Source: Styela clava
Lineage: Eukaryota; Chordata; Ascidiacea; Stolidobranchia; Styelidae
Direction of reading: 5' to 3'
Length of the DNA: 64,000 nucleotides
NCBI RefSeq assembly: GCF_964204865.1
Contig: NC_135254.1
Span: 15,567,001-15,631,000, forward strand
Part shown: piece by piece, positions 20,161-33,800 of the stretch
Position numbering within the stretch: position 1 is the stretch's first letter
Layout: each line of letters starts with the position of its first letter
Notes under the pieces: generated by a model
What the model saw: only the letters and a program-made list of their open reading frames with translations
Told to the model about the DNA's origin: nothing
Databases searched by the model: none
Program-made: the position numbers and the translations under genes

Positions 20161-21121
20161 TAAACCTACCGCACCCCTCCTGGATCGCATACAAATGCAA
20201 TATTGTACTCAGTACCAGTATGGCCTAACAAACACTAGAAGACTAGTGAGGTCTAGCATTCTACCAATGTTCGATGGTAGTTAAGGTGTCCTAAACTTCT
20301 AACAAACACCTGCACAAAATTTTACAAATCCATCACAACAGGGAGCGTTGTCCGCCGTTTTGGGAATATGTTAGTTACAGTACTTTCCATTTTTTTCACG
20401 GTTTCAATAGCAGCATTTCACCATGTTTTTTTTTATCATTTTAACATGTTTTTGTGCTTAAGGGACTTCTTTTGCTAATGTTTTGCTGATACAATCTACA
20501 GAAGTAATCGGAGTCTCTTGTAACGTTAGCGACATCAGACTGCTGACATTATAGCTATAGGGCTAGGCTGTGTGCCTCTGGATGGGATTTACGTTTATCG
20601 CGGGGCATTTTTGTACAAGGCATCCACCACTGATGCAAGATTGTGAAAAACACCCCCGACACGCTATAAAATACCAGATTGGTAATTATCTAGTAGAACA
20701 GTGGTTGGAATCTTTAGAACAGTGGTTCCCAACCTTTTATGACTCATGGCCCCCTTCCGGTGTCTTTTTGCACTCGTGCGAAATAAGTATGTACAACCTT
20801 TTATGGAATGCAAAAACAAACCACAGGCAAGAGAGTCCAAATTTTTTAGTATACAATCAATGGGAATCTTGCACTTGGGACTGTCTGAAGAGGTTGCTTA
20901 TATTAGACACTGTCTTTGATAAAGCTAGACGAGTGTCACTGTCAACATCAAGACGGTTTCTAGATTTTGTTTGATGGTAACAAGATCAGAAACCCGATCT
21001 TGGCCAAGGCTGCTCCTTTATTGTCACAACTCGCTTGGCAGCCAAGAAACCGTCAACGTCTTTCGCCTGGGGATGATTTTTGTCACGGTAGGTTTGAACT
21101 TTAGATGGACTTAATGATTCA
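20161..21121. other. Intergenic DNA with an orphan hAT end
   Basis: At 20719 the sequence 'cagtggttcccaacctttt' is a hAT terminal repeat, but no partner end was found downstream. The 134-residue open frame over it is not supported. Confidence 0.4.
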
Positions 21122-21365
21122 TTGCTTATTGGACACGTAGTGGACATAACGATCGTTTCAATATTATGTTGTTGTTCTTGTTCTTTGACACGTTTTTAAA
21201 AAGTCGCTTTTCTCTTCGAATACTGGACCAATTGCTTTGAAATTTTCAGTGGTTAAAGATAAAAATTTTCTCCAGAAGGCTATTACTTTTTTTTTCGCTA
21301 TGACGTCATCAAAATTATGTGACTCTACGTGTCCATATATTTGAGCATAGCTCTCGTGTTACGTA
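21122..21365 (+). repeat. Dispersed repeat 'R' copy
   Basis: It has the same blocks as 18535-18805, ending in 'atatatttgagcatagctc'. Confidence 0.65.
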
Positions 21366-22043
21366 CGAGCAATGGACCTTTCCCCGGGCATGGACTTCCT
21401 TGTTTACTTCGTGACATTGGCCAATCAGCAAGATGCAAAAAGTGACGTAACAATGCCCCCTTTTCGCTTCCGCTCTGACACTTTTCTCACTCAGACAGAT
21501 TTTCAAGCGTGATTGTAAACATTACCTCGTTTTCGCGTTTTTGAACTCTATTCGTTAGTTTTCAGTTGTGTTTTGGGAACTTAAATAAAAATCAGATAAT
21601 TCAATGATCACTCTGTCTTTCTAGGAGTTTTAATTTAATTGCAGTCATAAAAATTAGGCTGTGATAGACTAGCCTGAAATTCTTTACCGGTACTTTTAAA
21701 AAACAGATTGTTGTATGCGATGAATCATAATGATGGTTTGAAACACATACCCCATTTTACAGACGCCAACTCGCAAAAGCACTCTTAAAATAGCCTTGAC
21801 AATTTTGCAATGGTAAAGTATAGGGAGAATTTTCCGAGGGTCAAAGGTCGGGGAAAGGTCCATGCAGGCACTGGGCACATTCTTTGTCATCTCGACTTAT
21901 TTTGGTAAAGCCAACGTAACTCTCGGTCTTTTTTTGTATTTTAGGCATCAGGAATTTACAAATCGATTTTTGCGTATATGATGCGATAGTGAAGGTTATC
22001 TCGTAGTCTAGTCCTAGAGAAACCCACCGTTCGTAGGTTAGAC

Positions 22044-22564
22044 CAGTGCTGTTCAACCGGGTATACGGTATACCCAAGTGTATACCAGACCATAAGTTGG
22101 GTATACAACTGATAAAGGGTATACGAAAGGTGTACAACCTAACTCAGGAAATCTAAACTCTAATATATATATAATAAAATATTCAATTGGAGACAACAAT
22201 GCAAACGCGGCGCACATGAAATATAAAATGTTATTAACGCTAAGAACCGAAGTGAGCACGTTGTTACATCACAAATTATATAGATAATACGGTTATGTGT
22301 CTGGGTTGGTGATTTCGGCTGCCATGCACTTTGTTTGATTTACGTCGAACATTATTCCCGTCGACGCTAAGGCAGTCAGTCAAATTTATAACTTGCGGTC
22401 ACTAGCCTATTAGATTGCATGATGATATTGCAGTACAATATGTGCTTAAAATTTATTGTTTATTTGAGCCCTAAATAAACATTGGTATTTGTAAGGTAAT
22501 GGTATACAAAGTTCCTGAAAAACTGTAAAAGGTATACTTCGATAAAAAAGGTTGAAGAACACTG
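22044..22564. mobile_element. Non-autonomous hAT element, 521 bp, perfect 8-bp TSD
   Basis: The left end is 'cagtgctgttcaacc' and the right end 'ggttgaagaacactg'. Inside each end lies a 'gggtatac' type motif repeated several times. The 8-bp duplication ggttagac is at 22036-22043 and 22565-22572. No transposase frame is present. Confidence 0.85.
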
Positions 22565-22572
22565 GGTTAGAC

Positions 22573-23027
22573 GGCCTACCAGCGATATATTTTGATTTGT
22601 AGATTCCAAAATCAATTATGAACAAACAATTCACGCATAATAAAGTAAATACACCCTGTGATCGCAAATAACATATTCAGATTCTGAGAATGCGGTGAAG
22701 GCCTGGACGGGGAATTATATTTTTAAAGGAAAGTATGCAAACGAAGCCTCTTTATGAACAATTTTAAACTTGTGTCGTGGCCCCCCTTGATCTTCTTCGT
22801 AGGCTAAACTAGATGGGATTTGGAGGAGGTCTGAGTTGGTAGCAGTGTCGGCTCTTGAATCTCGAGGTTGGTGCACACAATAATCCCCCCCTCTTATAAG
22901 GGGTTAACACCTCCCCTAAAAATTTAACCCCCCCCCTCCTTTTGAGGTGCGATTCCACACTGTAATTCCTAACTCAAGTATAATTGTATTTAAATATAAC
23001 GACCATGGCATATTCATCAGTGTAGAT
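22573..23027. other. Intergenic DNA between two hAT elements
   Basis: No gene is seen. Short C-rich runs lie at 22890-22940. Confidence 0.4.
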
Positions 23028-25060
23028 GAGGGGTTCCAAACCGCAGTCTGCGGGCCAATTACGGCCCGCGTAACGATTTGAAAAGTGAAATAGTTTTCAA
23101 GTGGTACCATTGATACCTTAAATGTTAAGTCATCAATGGTGGTACCTATTGAGTTTTAGATACCGTCTATCGTTACATCATTATCACAGTTTAAGCACGT
23201 TTATTTCGTAACAATTGAATTATACCGGGATCTTATGTATACGTACGGGTATTAGGATTACACACTGCAGTATTTTAGATATCAGCCGTATATTAAGAAA
23301 GCTCAAAGATGTCACAAAACAAAAACTAGGTACTGAAAATAGACGTTTTCTAGATGAATGGCAGCGTTTTTATTTTCTCATTGAAAAGAATCAAACTTCA
23401 GCGATTTGTCTTCCTTGCCAACAAAATATTTCAGTTCTGAAGGAATACAACATTATGCGCCATTATGATCAGTTGACGCGCGTATTTCGGCATTTAATTA
23501 ATTGCTTAATTCATACAAAAGTCAAACAAACATGTTCAAAAAAATGGGAAATGTGTAACAAAACAAGCCATAAGTAGCCATCGTACATCGCCATAAGTAC
23601 ATCGCTTCTTAAATCCATACCATTTTTTTAAGAATAGAAGTAGTTTTATTTTACTACCCCCTAAATTTCGAAACACCCCCCCCCCTCCATAAAATGAAAA
23701 GCTGGGGAACATAAGCCGTACACACGTGGCCATGAGCTTATACTGAATGATACCGATGTTATATAATATAGCGATGCTGTAAGTATGTTTCACCAGAAAT
23801 TACTAAAAAGAGTTTTAAGCGTTTTCATATTCAGCACATTACTAGAATGAGTGGTTTATTAATTAACCAAAACCAATAATATACTAGTTTTCTTTATCTG
23901 ACGCGTGGGTGAAATGTCTATTCAAGGAAGTAAAGCTAAAAATAAGAAAACTGATTTTAAAGTGGAATGGCTACATACAACAGTGAGGTGTTTGACACTA
24001 ATTTGCAATCGTGGATACCGGTATGCATAAGCTAAAAATAACTGCTAAACTTTACAAAATTTTTTGCTATTTCACGCCAAGGAATGTGATAATCCACAAA
24101 GTTTGTCGGGAAGTGTCACCTGATAGTGATATGAAAATCATGGGTGGGAATAAGAAGTTGACTATCTAAAACGCCATTTAAAAAAATAATATAAGCACGT
24201 TGACGCACTAGATCAGGGGTCGGCAACCTACGGCCCGCGGGCCGGATCCGGCCCACGGAGCACTATAATCCGGCCCGCGACGCTTCACTAAATTATAGTA
24301 ACAAAACATCCGTTTTGACGAATATATTCTTTAGAATAAATTATATTATAGCCTAACAACTATATATTTCACAATCACTCGTTTAATGAGCATATAATTT
24401 AAATATAATTAAGCAAATGGCAACAAAACGCCGTAAAGTTGATGCTAAGAGCAAAGGGTTCAATGGCGCTGAAAATATTCAAATGAAATTTTATGAGATG
24501 CAATGAGGAAATAAATCTATATTCCATTCGAGAGATGTATCACTGCTTGATTTTTATTATAAAAAGTACCATCCGTTCGGTTTTTCAACTTTCTAAAAAA
24601 TATGTGCGGCCCGTCAATGACTTGCAACCTTAATTTTGGCCCGCGAGCGACAAAAGGTTGCCGACCTCTGCACTAGATGCATCAGAAGCGAAACGTGGAA
24701 GCAAGAGGATGTTGTTCGAATTTTTTCACCGCAATTCCAACCGCTGAAGAGAGTGAAATATTAAAAAAAACCTCAAGTGAAATAAAGACTCACATAGTTA
24801 GTGTCCACCACGTGTTAAGCTGAATTCGTCAATATTGTCCCGCAAATTTTAATAAATAGTCGCAAATTAATAATATGTCAAAATACACTAAATTGCCACA
24901 TTCATGGTGAAGCAAAAATTACGGCTTCGAATTTTTGATAAGCATAGACTTTGTCGCCAGGGAAGAAATCATGCGGAGCATAAGACAAGCAAAATTTCAT
25001 ACGCTGAGTGTTGATGAAAGCAATGATATTTCAACAACAAATATGTCTATCTAGATTGTA
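23028..25060 (+). pseudogene. Decayed hAT transposase relic (GTF2IRD2/ZBED-like)
   Basis: A hAT-like left end ('ggggttccaaaccgcag' plus 'acggcccgcg') at about 23028 is followed by an open stretch at 23308-23500. This reads TENRRFLDEWQRFYFLIEKN and then ICLPCQQNISVLKEYNIMRH, which resembles the N-terminal zinc-binding region of GTF2IRD2-like hAT transposases. Further on, at about 24995-25042, FHTLSVDESNDISTTN resembles the catalytic 'DES' region of hAT transposases. The frame between is broken by stops and by the nested element at 24214-24670. It is non-functional, and its right end is not identified. Confidence 0.6.
24214..24670. mobile_element. hAT element nested in the transposase relic, 457 bp
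   Basis: The inverted ends are 'caggggtcggcaacc' and 'ggttgccgacctctg', with 'ggcccgcgggcc' and 'ggcccgcgag' just inside. A perfect 8-bp duplication cactagat lies at 24206-24213 and 24671-24678. This is the widespread hAT end type seen in many animal genomes. There is no coding capacity. Confidence 0.9.
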
Positions 25061-25840
25061 CATTAAGTATTGCACTTTGGATGATTGTCGCTTGATTCAG
25101 CAATAAACACAACAAACATGGACAAAGTGTATAAACGTTGGAAAGGCACGAAAACAATGAGAAGCTACTTGAGTTAAACGTGGGCTTTGTTCGCATTCCG
25201 ATAATATACTACTATTACTACATTTCACAAAGTTTGAAATAATTTAGGATTCTGCTCAGCCTTAAAATAGTTTTGCTCAGTAAAAACAACATTTGCGCAG
25301 TGTGAAATTTTCTTAGAGGGAACACTGCCAGCAACTCTCTCGCTCATAAACCTGCAAATGCAAGGTAATCAGTAGTGACATTAGCGAGCTAATCCCTAAC
25401 GATGCACCACACCGCGTTTTTATTTATACATATATATATATTGAATACGTATTTGAACATATTAAAACATTTAGAATTGACATTATCCCAAATATATTCA
25501 GGAACACGAGCTTCGTAGACATCGACAATCGCATTTCGTACACCTTCGCTAAAATAGACTGAGCTAAAATAGCGGCCACGCCAACCGTGAATAGACAGTT
25601 TTGTGTGCTAATAGCAAATCGCGTCTGTCGCCTTGGATTGGTCGTGTCGTCACGCTGACCACGTAGTGTAGTGTACATAGTGTAGTAGTAATGTCTAACT
25701 ATTTATACCTACATAGATGATATTGCATTTGTTCATAAAGTCAGAATTTTCACAATTATCGATATTTTTATTGCATATTTTTTGCAACGAATTATAAAAA
25801 TTCAAAAAGTAGAATACTTGATGACATGCTCGATGTTTAT
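25061..25840. other. 3' flank of P450 gene A
   Basis: It contains the orphan right end of a '785-1048'-type element at about 25255-25325 ('agagggaacactg'). An AATAAA poly(A) signal on the - strand lies at 25767-25772, about 70 bases after the P450 stop. No further gene is seen. Confidence 0.5.
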
Positions 25841-28800
25841 TTAATCTACATTTCTTTGGGATAGTTTTATATTTATACCATTGCGTGATCTTAATATGAT
25901 ATCGCCCATCAAACGCAATTCTTTAGTCTTGTCACAAGATGTAACTGCATACTTTCGTAGTAAATGAGCCAATACGACTTTTTCTTCCATCAATGCAAAC
26001 CTTTGACCTATGCAATTTCGGGGTCCTGCTGAAAACGGCAAATATGAGTAGGGATGTCGTCCGACGCTGTTTTCAGAACTGAATCGGTCAGGCTCGAAAC
26101 TGAAATAGAAGCAGTTATTCAAAAATACAAAATGAGCTTTTAAAATCAGAGCTGAAAGAATTATCATTTCGTGAATGAATGACTTGAGCCCGAGACTTAA
26201 CACGTCATACACTCGTACTAATTCACAAATCAAACGACCAATTTCATATTAAGTTCCTTATCCGAAGCAAGCGCATTAGGCATCGTAAAACTAAATATTA
26301 CCTCTCGGGATCGGTCCAATAGTTAGGATTCTTATTTACTGCTTGTGTGAACAAGACGCAGTCAGTTCCAGCTGGTATCAAATGTCCATCCATCCTGAAA
26401 TATTGCATTCATAGGATTTATAGTTTGAGACAAAACATGTAAGATAACGACATAGCTATACCGAGCGCGATATCAATGATGATAAAGTTGGTAGGTTGGG
26501 CAGGGCACAAGCTTGAATTTGGAAAAGTCTTCTTATGATGATACACAACCTAAATTTGTTTCGCAGAATTCTACATGAACATTTTTGAAAAAAGGGCCAT
26601 ACCGGTCACACCTACGATTGAACAAATTTCTCTGGGAACTGTCTGTTAACAAAATATTGCTAAAAATAACAGTAGATTGGTCGAAATGAACTTTTAGAAT
26701 TCCATCCATTTTAATATATTATAATAAAGAATTATATCCATTTATGGGTTTGCCCTTGAATTTTCTAGTTTCCTGAAAAAATACCTTTAAAAAGTCGGAA
26801 TTCCCAAATGCCGTACCGTTGGTGATGAACTAGTTTAAGCGTAAAAAATAAATCAATATATCTCAGCCAGACGTTGAATAAAAATTTATAGAGATAATTT
26901 ATCATAAAAACTGGAATATAGGTATCATAGGAATCACTAGCAGGTCATTTCGGCCCATCACTAATTCCAATGTGACCAAAAAATTGAGTTCTGGCTTGTC
27001 TGATTGTGATCATAATTAATAAATAGGGATCATGGACGATCTTACTCGCAATCTTTGCTCGTTATACGTCCAATGATAGGAACAGATGGTAGGATGCGAA
27101 GGCTTTCTTTTACTACCATTTCCAGGTATTCAAGCTTTTTTAGATTTTCCATTGTTATGTACGCAGAATCGGTTTCATTTAATACCCTGTCGAGTTCGTC
27201 ATAAATTTTAGCTTGAACATCCGGATGGGCGCCAATCAAATGCAGAGCCCATGCTAAAGCTGCTGCTGTGGTATCGTGTCCTTGGTAAAAGAAAATATTT
27301 GTTTTTAACTGAGCACAATTCTTATTTTGTTGACGGTTTGCAAACATACTGATTGTACTTCTTTGGCTAATATGAAATCGATTATATATATTGTCGAGTA
27401 TGAGCCAACGACGAGGTGTGGCACAGCATAAATGGATCGTCTTCGACTACACATTAGCTATATATAGCGATGATGTGCTCATTAACTGTTTTATTGCAAT
27501 ATACGCCTACCTTGTCTCTATCGAAACCCTCGTTGTGGGCGGTGCCGTGTGTTGGACCAATTGAAATAAAAGTTTAAAGTTTTTCAAGCCGGCATATTTG
27601 TTAATTACAATAGACTTTACATTAGACTATATACAGTAATATGTTGCGCATACCTTCAAACATAAAAGTATCTACTTCTTCTCGAATATCATCAAATGAA
27701 AGCACCTTTCCATCGTCTGCAACACTGAGAAGCATGTCAAGGAATGCCAAACGTTTGGGCTTCTTTTCCCCTGATTCACTCGCCGAAAATGTTTCCATTT
27801 TTTCTTTGATAACTGATTTCGTAAAACCGTGCAATATGCCAAGACATTTGTAATATTCTTTACCATACTTAGTGTGACGAAAAACCAAATCCGACCAAAT
27901 CCAAGGCGACTTTTGACGTTCTTGTATGATGCTAGATGTTCTAAAAATCATCATCAATAATATATATGATGAAAGCCAATGTAAAATACATATATGTTAT
28001 GAAGAAACATATATATGAACAAGATATATCGGTACTTTCGTAGTGTGTGAACCAAGATGGCGGACACCGGAACGTAGTTTGAGTACCAGGTTAAGGTTAG
28101 GCCATAATTTCAGGTGCTGATACTACGGGAGTCACTTGGCTAGTCCCCGAACTCGTAATAATACTAAAATAAGGAAAATTGGAATAAAATTATGGCCTAA
28201 ACCTGACCTGGTACACGCACTACGTTCCGGTGTCCGCCATCTTGGTTCACATACCCCGGGAGTACGGATATTTCTTATCATCATAACATATTTTTCAAAC
28301 TCTGGTCACAATATATATACTTAGATGCCAATTGGACCAAATTAACATGGCACTATATAGACGTATATATATATATATAATATTGTTTTGTTCTGTTATG
28401 GCATTAGCGAACGTTAGAAACTTGTGAATGTGAAAGTATTCTATAAAAAACTGAACTATGCCATATTACATTACAAAATTTTAAACGAAAGACCTAAACG
28501 TTGAAGTTCAATTAAATAGTCTTTTACCAAGCAAATTTGATTATGATTTTCTTCTACCTATAGATGGCGTTAACGTATTCTGAGTCTTCAGAATCTTGTG
28601 CGTTGATAGATTTCCCCATCGCAGTCTCACAAATGATATCAAGTGTGCAGAGTGTTATAGGTGTACAGACGTTGAATGTTTCTCCGGTTTTCGCAAATTT
28701 CTCAAGGTTAGTGGAAAAAACTTTTGCCTGTTCGTTCATCACCGCAAGGAAGTCGTTGAGAATACTGAATAAAACAAAAAATTGTTAAGCGAGTCGAGTC

Positions 28801-29406
28801 TGGCAAGTTTATTTCAAAGCGACTGCATGGGTCGCGCAAAAAGTAGCCTAGCAAATAATTTGAGCAACATAGGCGCATACAGGTAGATAGTATATTATTA
28901 TATATACCAGTATATCTCTGAAATATGGATAAAGATATTTGCAACTTACTCGGTACTATGAATTTATACCTGAAATGGAAAGTTGGTGTCAATAATCGTC
29001 GTCTAGTCTTCCATTTTTCTCCACTAGCTGTCAGCAGGCCAGTGCCAAGCCAAGAATGCAGGAAGTCGTAGAAGAATGACTTTTTGATGTGATTGGTACT
29101 ATGGAGTAACGTTTCCGCGCTTTTTGGTCCAAGTATAACAATTACAGGTTTCATTCCCATCCAACCTATTCCTACTTCGTCTTCTTGGTTTGGTCTATCT
29201 TTAATCATTTTCATTAGAAACTCATACATTTCATCAGGATCACCTCTCAGTTGCAATGCATGACCAATAATTGGATAAGCCTTCAGTAGTGGCGATGGGA
29301 TGTTTTTGAAAGCGTTCAATTTTTGCACGTAATCTTTGAAGAATGCAAACAGTTTGACGAGTACAACAGCTATAACAAGGCTTACTGTCAGAAAAGCGGC
29401 CTCCAT
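25841..29406 (-). CDS. Cytochrome P450, CYP4 family (CYP4V-like), gene A
   Basis: The six exons in transcript order are 28970-29406, 28558-28764, 27654-27940, 27046-27280, 26302-26394 and 25841-26099, totalling 1518 nt or 505 residues. CYP4 enzymes are ER haem monooxygenases, mostly fatty-acid omega-hydroxylases. An N-terminal membrane anchor spans residues 3-24. The proline-rich hinge is weak ([10 protein letters not shown]). Helix C has '[15 protein letters not shown]'. The I-helix has the CYP4 signature [13 protein letters not shown]; its Glu covalently links haem in many CYP4 proteins. The K-helix ExxR is E369-R372. The haem loop [14 protein letters not shown] places the ligand at Cys449. 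The closest recalled family is CYP4V2. Every splice phase closes and no lesion is seen, so the gene looks functional. Intron 2 contains a foldback MITE at 28032-28265. Confidence 0.95.
28032..28265. mobile_element. Foldback MITE copy 1 (long inverted repeats)
   Basis: The left arm 'gtgaaccaagatggcggaca' (28048 on) and right arm 'gtccgccatcttggttcac' form a near-perfect inverted repeat of about 45 bp, with outer ends 'gtac...gtac'. A relative lies at 42481-42684. It is inside intron 2 of P450 gene A. Confidence 0.75.
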
Positions 29407-30885
29407 TTTTACAATGCTAGAAGATATTTATATATATATCTATAGTAGAAGTTATAAATGGTTAAATATAACGAAACCTATTACCTAAGCTTTGTGATTG
29501 ACTATATATTAATAGTAGGTTCGGTCACATACAAAATTGATTCGAACATAATACCTCAGAAGAACGCACCGCATTTTCCAGCACCTTATACTAATGGAGC
29601 GATCAACTTTTCTGTCAAACTTCGTACACTATTTGATATTAATCCAATGTTCGATTTTATTACACTCTTCCGTAATCATATATATCAACATACTTTCTAG
29701 AATTAATCTAGATCATAAATAATAGCCTAACAATCTCAGCCTTAACTTTAACACATTTATACTATAGCTGCCCTTGTTCTCAGCTCGAATAGTATATTCA
29801 TATTGTTATGAGCTATACCTTCCCGAAAATACCCAAAACCTTCTCGCACACTGCTATATCAATGCATTAATATTTTAAGATATGCTTGTTGAACTTTGGA
29901 CCGTATTGTTTCAGGGCTCAAAATATACCGAAATTTTTCTTCGGTCTATCATGCCAGAAGGTCGTATTATTATTACCTGTATTTGCCATGATTTCGAGTC
30001 GCATAGTCCGGCCTCAACAGGTATTTGCTGAAGTTTGTTACTAACATTACAACTAGAGCGTTTCTTCTAACGAAACGCTTTTGCTACTAATACGCAGTTA
30101 CCAATTCTGTGTCGATAATAACACATCGAATGAAATAACATTTTGATTTGTCCATTTATTATTTATTGAATAACACAAAATTCGTCGCACTAACAAAGTT
30201 TTGTTCCACTAATTTTTCGATATGTTTTCATTGGTTCTGTTTATTTATAATTAGGTTAGACTAAGTCAAAAGTGATAAATCATCTAATTGGTCTCATAAT
30301 TTGGCATTCATTTTTACCGTATTTCCCGTAAAATAAGACAGGGTTTTATTTCAATTTTCTTTCGAAAAAAAGCGCTAAGGAATATTTCGAGGAGATGTTT
30401 TTTATTTTCATTTATCGTAAACAAAACTACAAAGTAGAAAATTACGAGGTTTTCAAATATACAAAATATGAAAACCGATATCCATTTACTTATAAATAAC
30501 AAGTTTTTATTTCAAAAACGGGTTAACATAGATTATCAATAATTTAGAAGGTATAGGAGAGCTTTTTTTCTACTCGCTTTTAAGGGGAGGATTTATATTA
30601 CAATCATTTTTAAAATTTAGTATAGGTCCTATTTTCAGGCTAGGTCTTATTTTCGAAGAAACACGGTGAGAAGGTATAAACGAAATAAAGTTCGACACAG
30701 CAACGACGTTGATGGCCGTATGTATGTGTTCTGTTTTTTAACCTTTGGGCTAGGCTAGGGTATTGCATGGATTTGACCAGTGTGCTTGTATTTGAACATT
30801 TTTATCTATGGCATTTATAATTACCAAAAAATCACAGTTATAGCATTTCATTCATAAACTTGATAACTAAACAATCAAAATATTG
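29407..30885. other. Intergenic region between P450 genes A and B
   Basis: The 5' flank of gene A has a TATA-rich run ('atatttatatatatatc') some 20-35 bases upstream of its ATG. The rest is AT-rich. The 80-residue frame at 29458-29700 is not supported by any motif. Confidence 0.4.
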
Positions 30886-33800
30886 TCACATTTCAACACT
30901 TCTTCTTTTTATTTTTATATTTATCCCATTTCTTGATCTGAGTATGACGTCACCCATGAGTTTTATATCTTCAATTCTATCGCATGATTCAACGGAATAT
31001 TTTTGCAAGAAATGAGCAAGAATTACTTTTTCTTCCATCGTTGCGAACTTTTGTCCGATGCAGTTTCGAGGACCGGCAGAAAACGGTACGTATGCATATG
31101 GATGTCTTCCTACGCTATTCTCAACGGTGAAGCGTTCTGGATCGAATCTGAACAAAAACTAATTTGTCTGCTTTCGGGGGTTACCCACAAAAATGCAAAA
31201 TATATTGAAATACATTTTGTAAAAATCTATCCTCAGGGGTCGAAAACTAAAATATAATATAAAAGTGCGCATGCCGTTTTTTCAGTTTGGTTTGAATAAT
31301 TATGACGCTTGAAAAGATTTCTGGAAATTTATTGCATATATATTGCAAAATGCAAGCTCGCTTAATGACAAAAAGTACTTAGAAAATATTTATACATACG
31401 GAAATACAATACCATAATATACCATTCTTTAGCCTAGTCAGTGCCTGTTGATATAAAATTATTACCGATTTTCCAAGAAAACTGTTCGGAAAACTCAGAT
31501 ATATAAATGTACATATGATTTTCTAGAAAATCAATAGAAGTGAATAAAATAGTATTTCTATTCACCTCAGAGGTTCTGTCCAATATCTTGGATTATTGTT
31601 GACAGCATGTAAAAATATAAGACACTCTGTTCTTTCTGGAATGAAATGCCCATCCACCCTGTGAAGAGAAGAAACAATCTCAAACACATTTCTACAGAAG
31701 AAGCCATTCATATTCGTGAATGCATTTATACATAGCTGTTAGAAATACTGTTAACAAGCACCATTATATATAAATAAAAATAATAATTATATTTGTGTGC
31801 TCTTCTTTTTTTCTAGAATTGGTAATAATAATACCGACATTGGGGATTATGTCTTACGTGCAATCTCGAGTGGTGACTCGTCCGATCATCGGTACCGATG
31901 GCAACAACCGTAGAGCTTCTTTTACTACGAGATCCAAATACTTCAGATTTGCTAAATCGTTCATGGTTACATCTATATCGAGTTTCCCGTAAAAAACTTC
32001 GTCTAATTCTGCATGTATTTTCCTTTGGATTTTTGGATGAAGTCCGATTAAATAAATTGCCCAACTTAATGCAGCTGCAGTAGTGTCATGTCCTTCGAGA
32101 TAAAATGGATACTCAATAAATTAGGTAGAAGTTACCTTATGTAAAAATGAACAAAGAATGAAAACCATAATATATATATTACAAATAACTGGAGGTAAAA
32201 TTTGAAACTCATATAAGCAGAAATAGCAATGAAGAATTATCATGATTTCAAACAAGAACAGAGTACAATTTTCTGCGCTATATTTGTCAAACGCCGCTAC
32301 TACCACTTTAGATATAGTCTCCCAAAATCTTGTCGTCGAGACTGTGAACTGCGTTGGTGTATGATTAAAGGGTGAGCATTATTCTACACCACGATGGTGA
32401 CCTTTTTGGGTCACATTTTGCCTTGAATAATCCCCTTACCTTCAAACATGAAAGTATCCGTTTCTTCCTGAATATCTTTGAATGACAGTGGTGTACCGTC
32501 GTCTGATGCAGTCATGAGAGTATCTAAGAAAGCTAAGCGTTTCTTTTTCTCAAACGTTCCACCAAAATTATCTTTCCTATCTTGAATAACTGATCGTGTA
32601 AACTCATGAACAATACTCAGGCATTTTTCATATTCTTTTCCATCGGCAGTATGGCGATAAATGAAATTGGGCCAGAGCCACGGAGATTTCCCACGATCGA
32701 GTATGAATTCGGTACATCTGCAACAAGTTTATATTAAAATTACTTGATACAGTACTATCTGGAAAATACCAACGGAGTTGATAATTTGTTATGCTCATAG
32801 AGCCAAAAATGTACATATACAGCCAAGTATGCATATACAGCCTGTGACATGCATAAACAACCAACCTAATGTGCTCAGCCATTCAGGTAATGTATATACA
32901 CAGCCAATCGCTTTTATATGCATGTGCTTCCGCGTGTTTGATGTCTAAGCGTTGGATTTTGTGTAAGTTGGCGGAGTTGCATGGAAAAATAAAATTGCAA
33001 CTGGTCCTTTTATCGCAATTAGCACACAATAATTACTTGTATATTGCTTTCACATATTCCGAGTTCTCATTATCCTGTGCGTTGATCGACTTTCCCATTG
33101 CTGTTTCACATATTATGTCCAGCGTGCATAAAGTTACCGGTTTCCAAACGTCAAAAGATTTTTCCGTATTCGAATATGGACTCAATTTCTCCATAAACAC
33201 TTTTGCCTGTTCATTCATTACCTCGAGAAAATCTTTCAAAATGCTGAAAAATGAAGATTTACTATCAAGTTGTATAATATTTTGACTTGTGAAGTTTTTG
33301 CAAAATTATTCTGAATTCCATTGAACAATCACAACTGCTGGGATAACCCGGAGTACGAGTGTCTATTATACGCAATAAGATTAAGGCCGAGCGTGGCATA
33401 TTATGATGAATAAATGATAAAATGATTTACGCCGAAACTATCTTTATTCAAGTGATAGAATAGTATTTTTGAGATATTTACACTTGCTGAAAATTTCCGA
33501 CGGGTTTATTTAGAAAGCTCTAAGGTTCTATGCAATGATTTCATAAAAATTTGACTGATTTTTGAGTTTTCGATTTAAATTTTGGGCATTTGAAGTAAAA
33601 TATAATTTATTACAATCTGTGCATTCAATATATATTGCGTATATCCATCTTCACGAATATGCGTTTAAATTTTTACAAATTGCACCCAGACGGCAAATTT
33701 TTCTTTGAAAAAATTTATCAGCTATCAGCTAGCTATACGGTATGCAGACCTAAAATGAAACGTCGGTGTCAATAATCTTCTTCTTGACTTCCATTTTTCT

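Noticed and set aside
20570-20974. 134-residue open frame
   Set aside because: It runs through an orphan hAT terminal repeat and has no recognisable domain.
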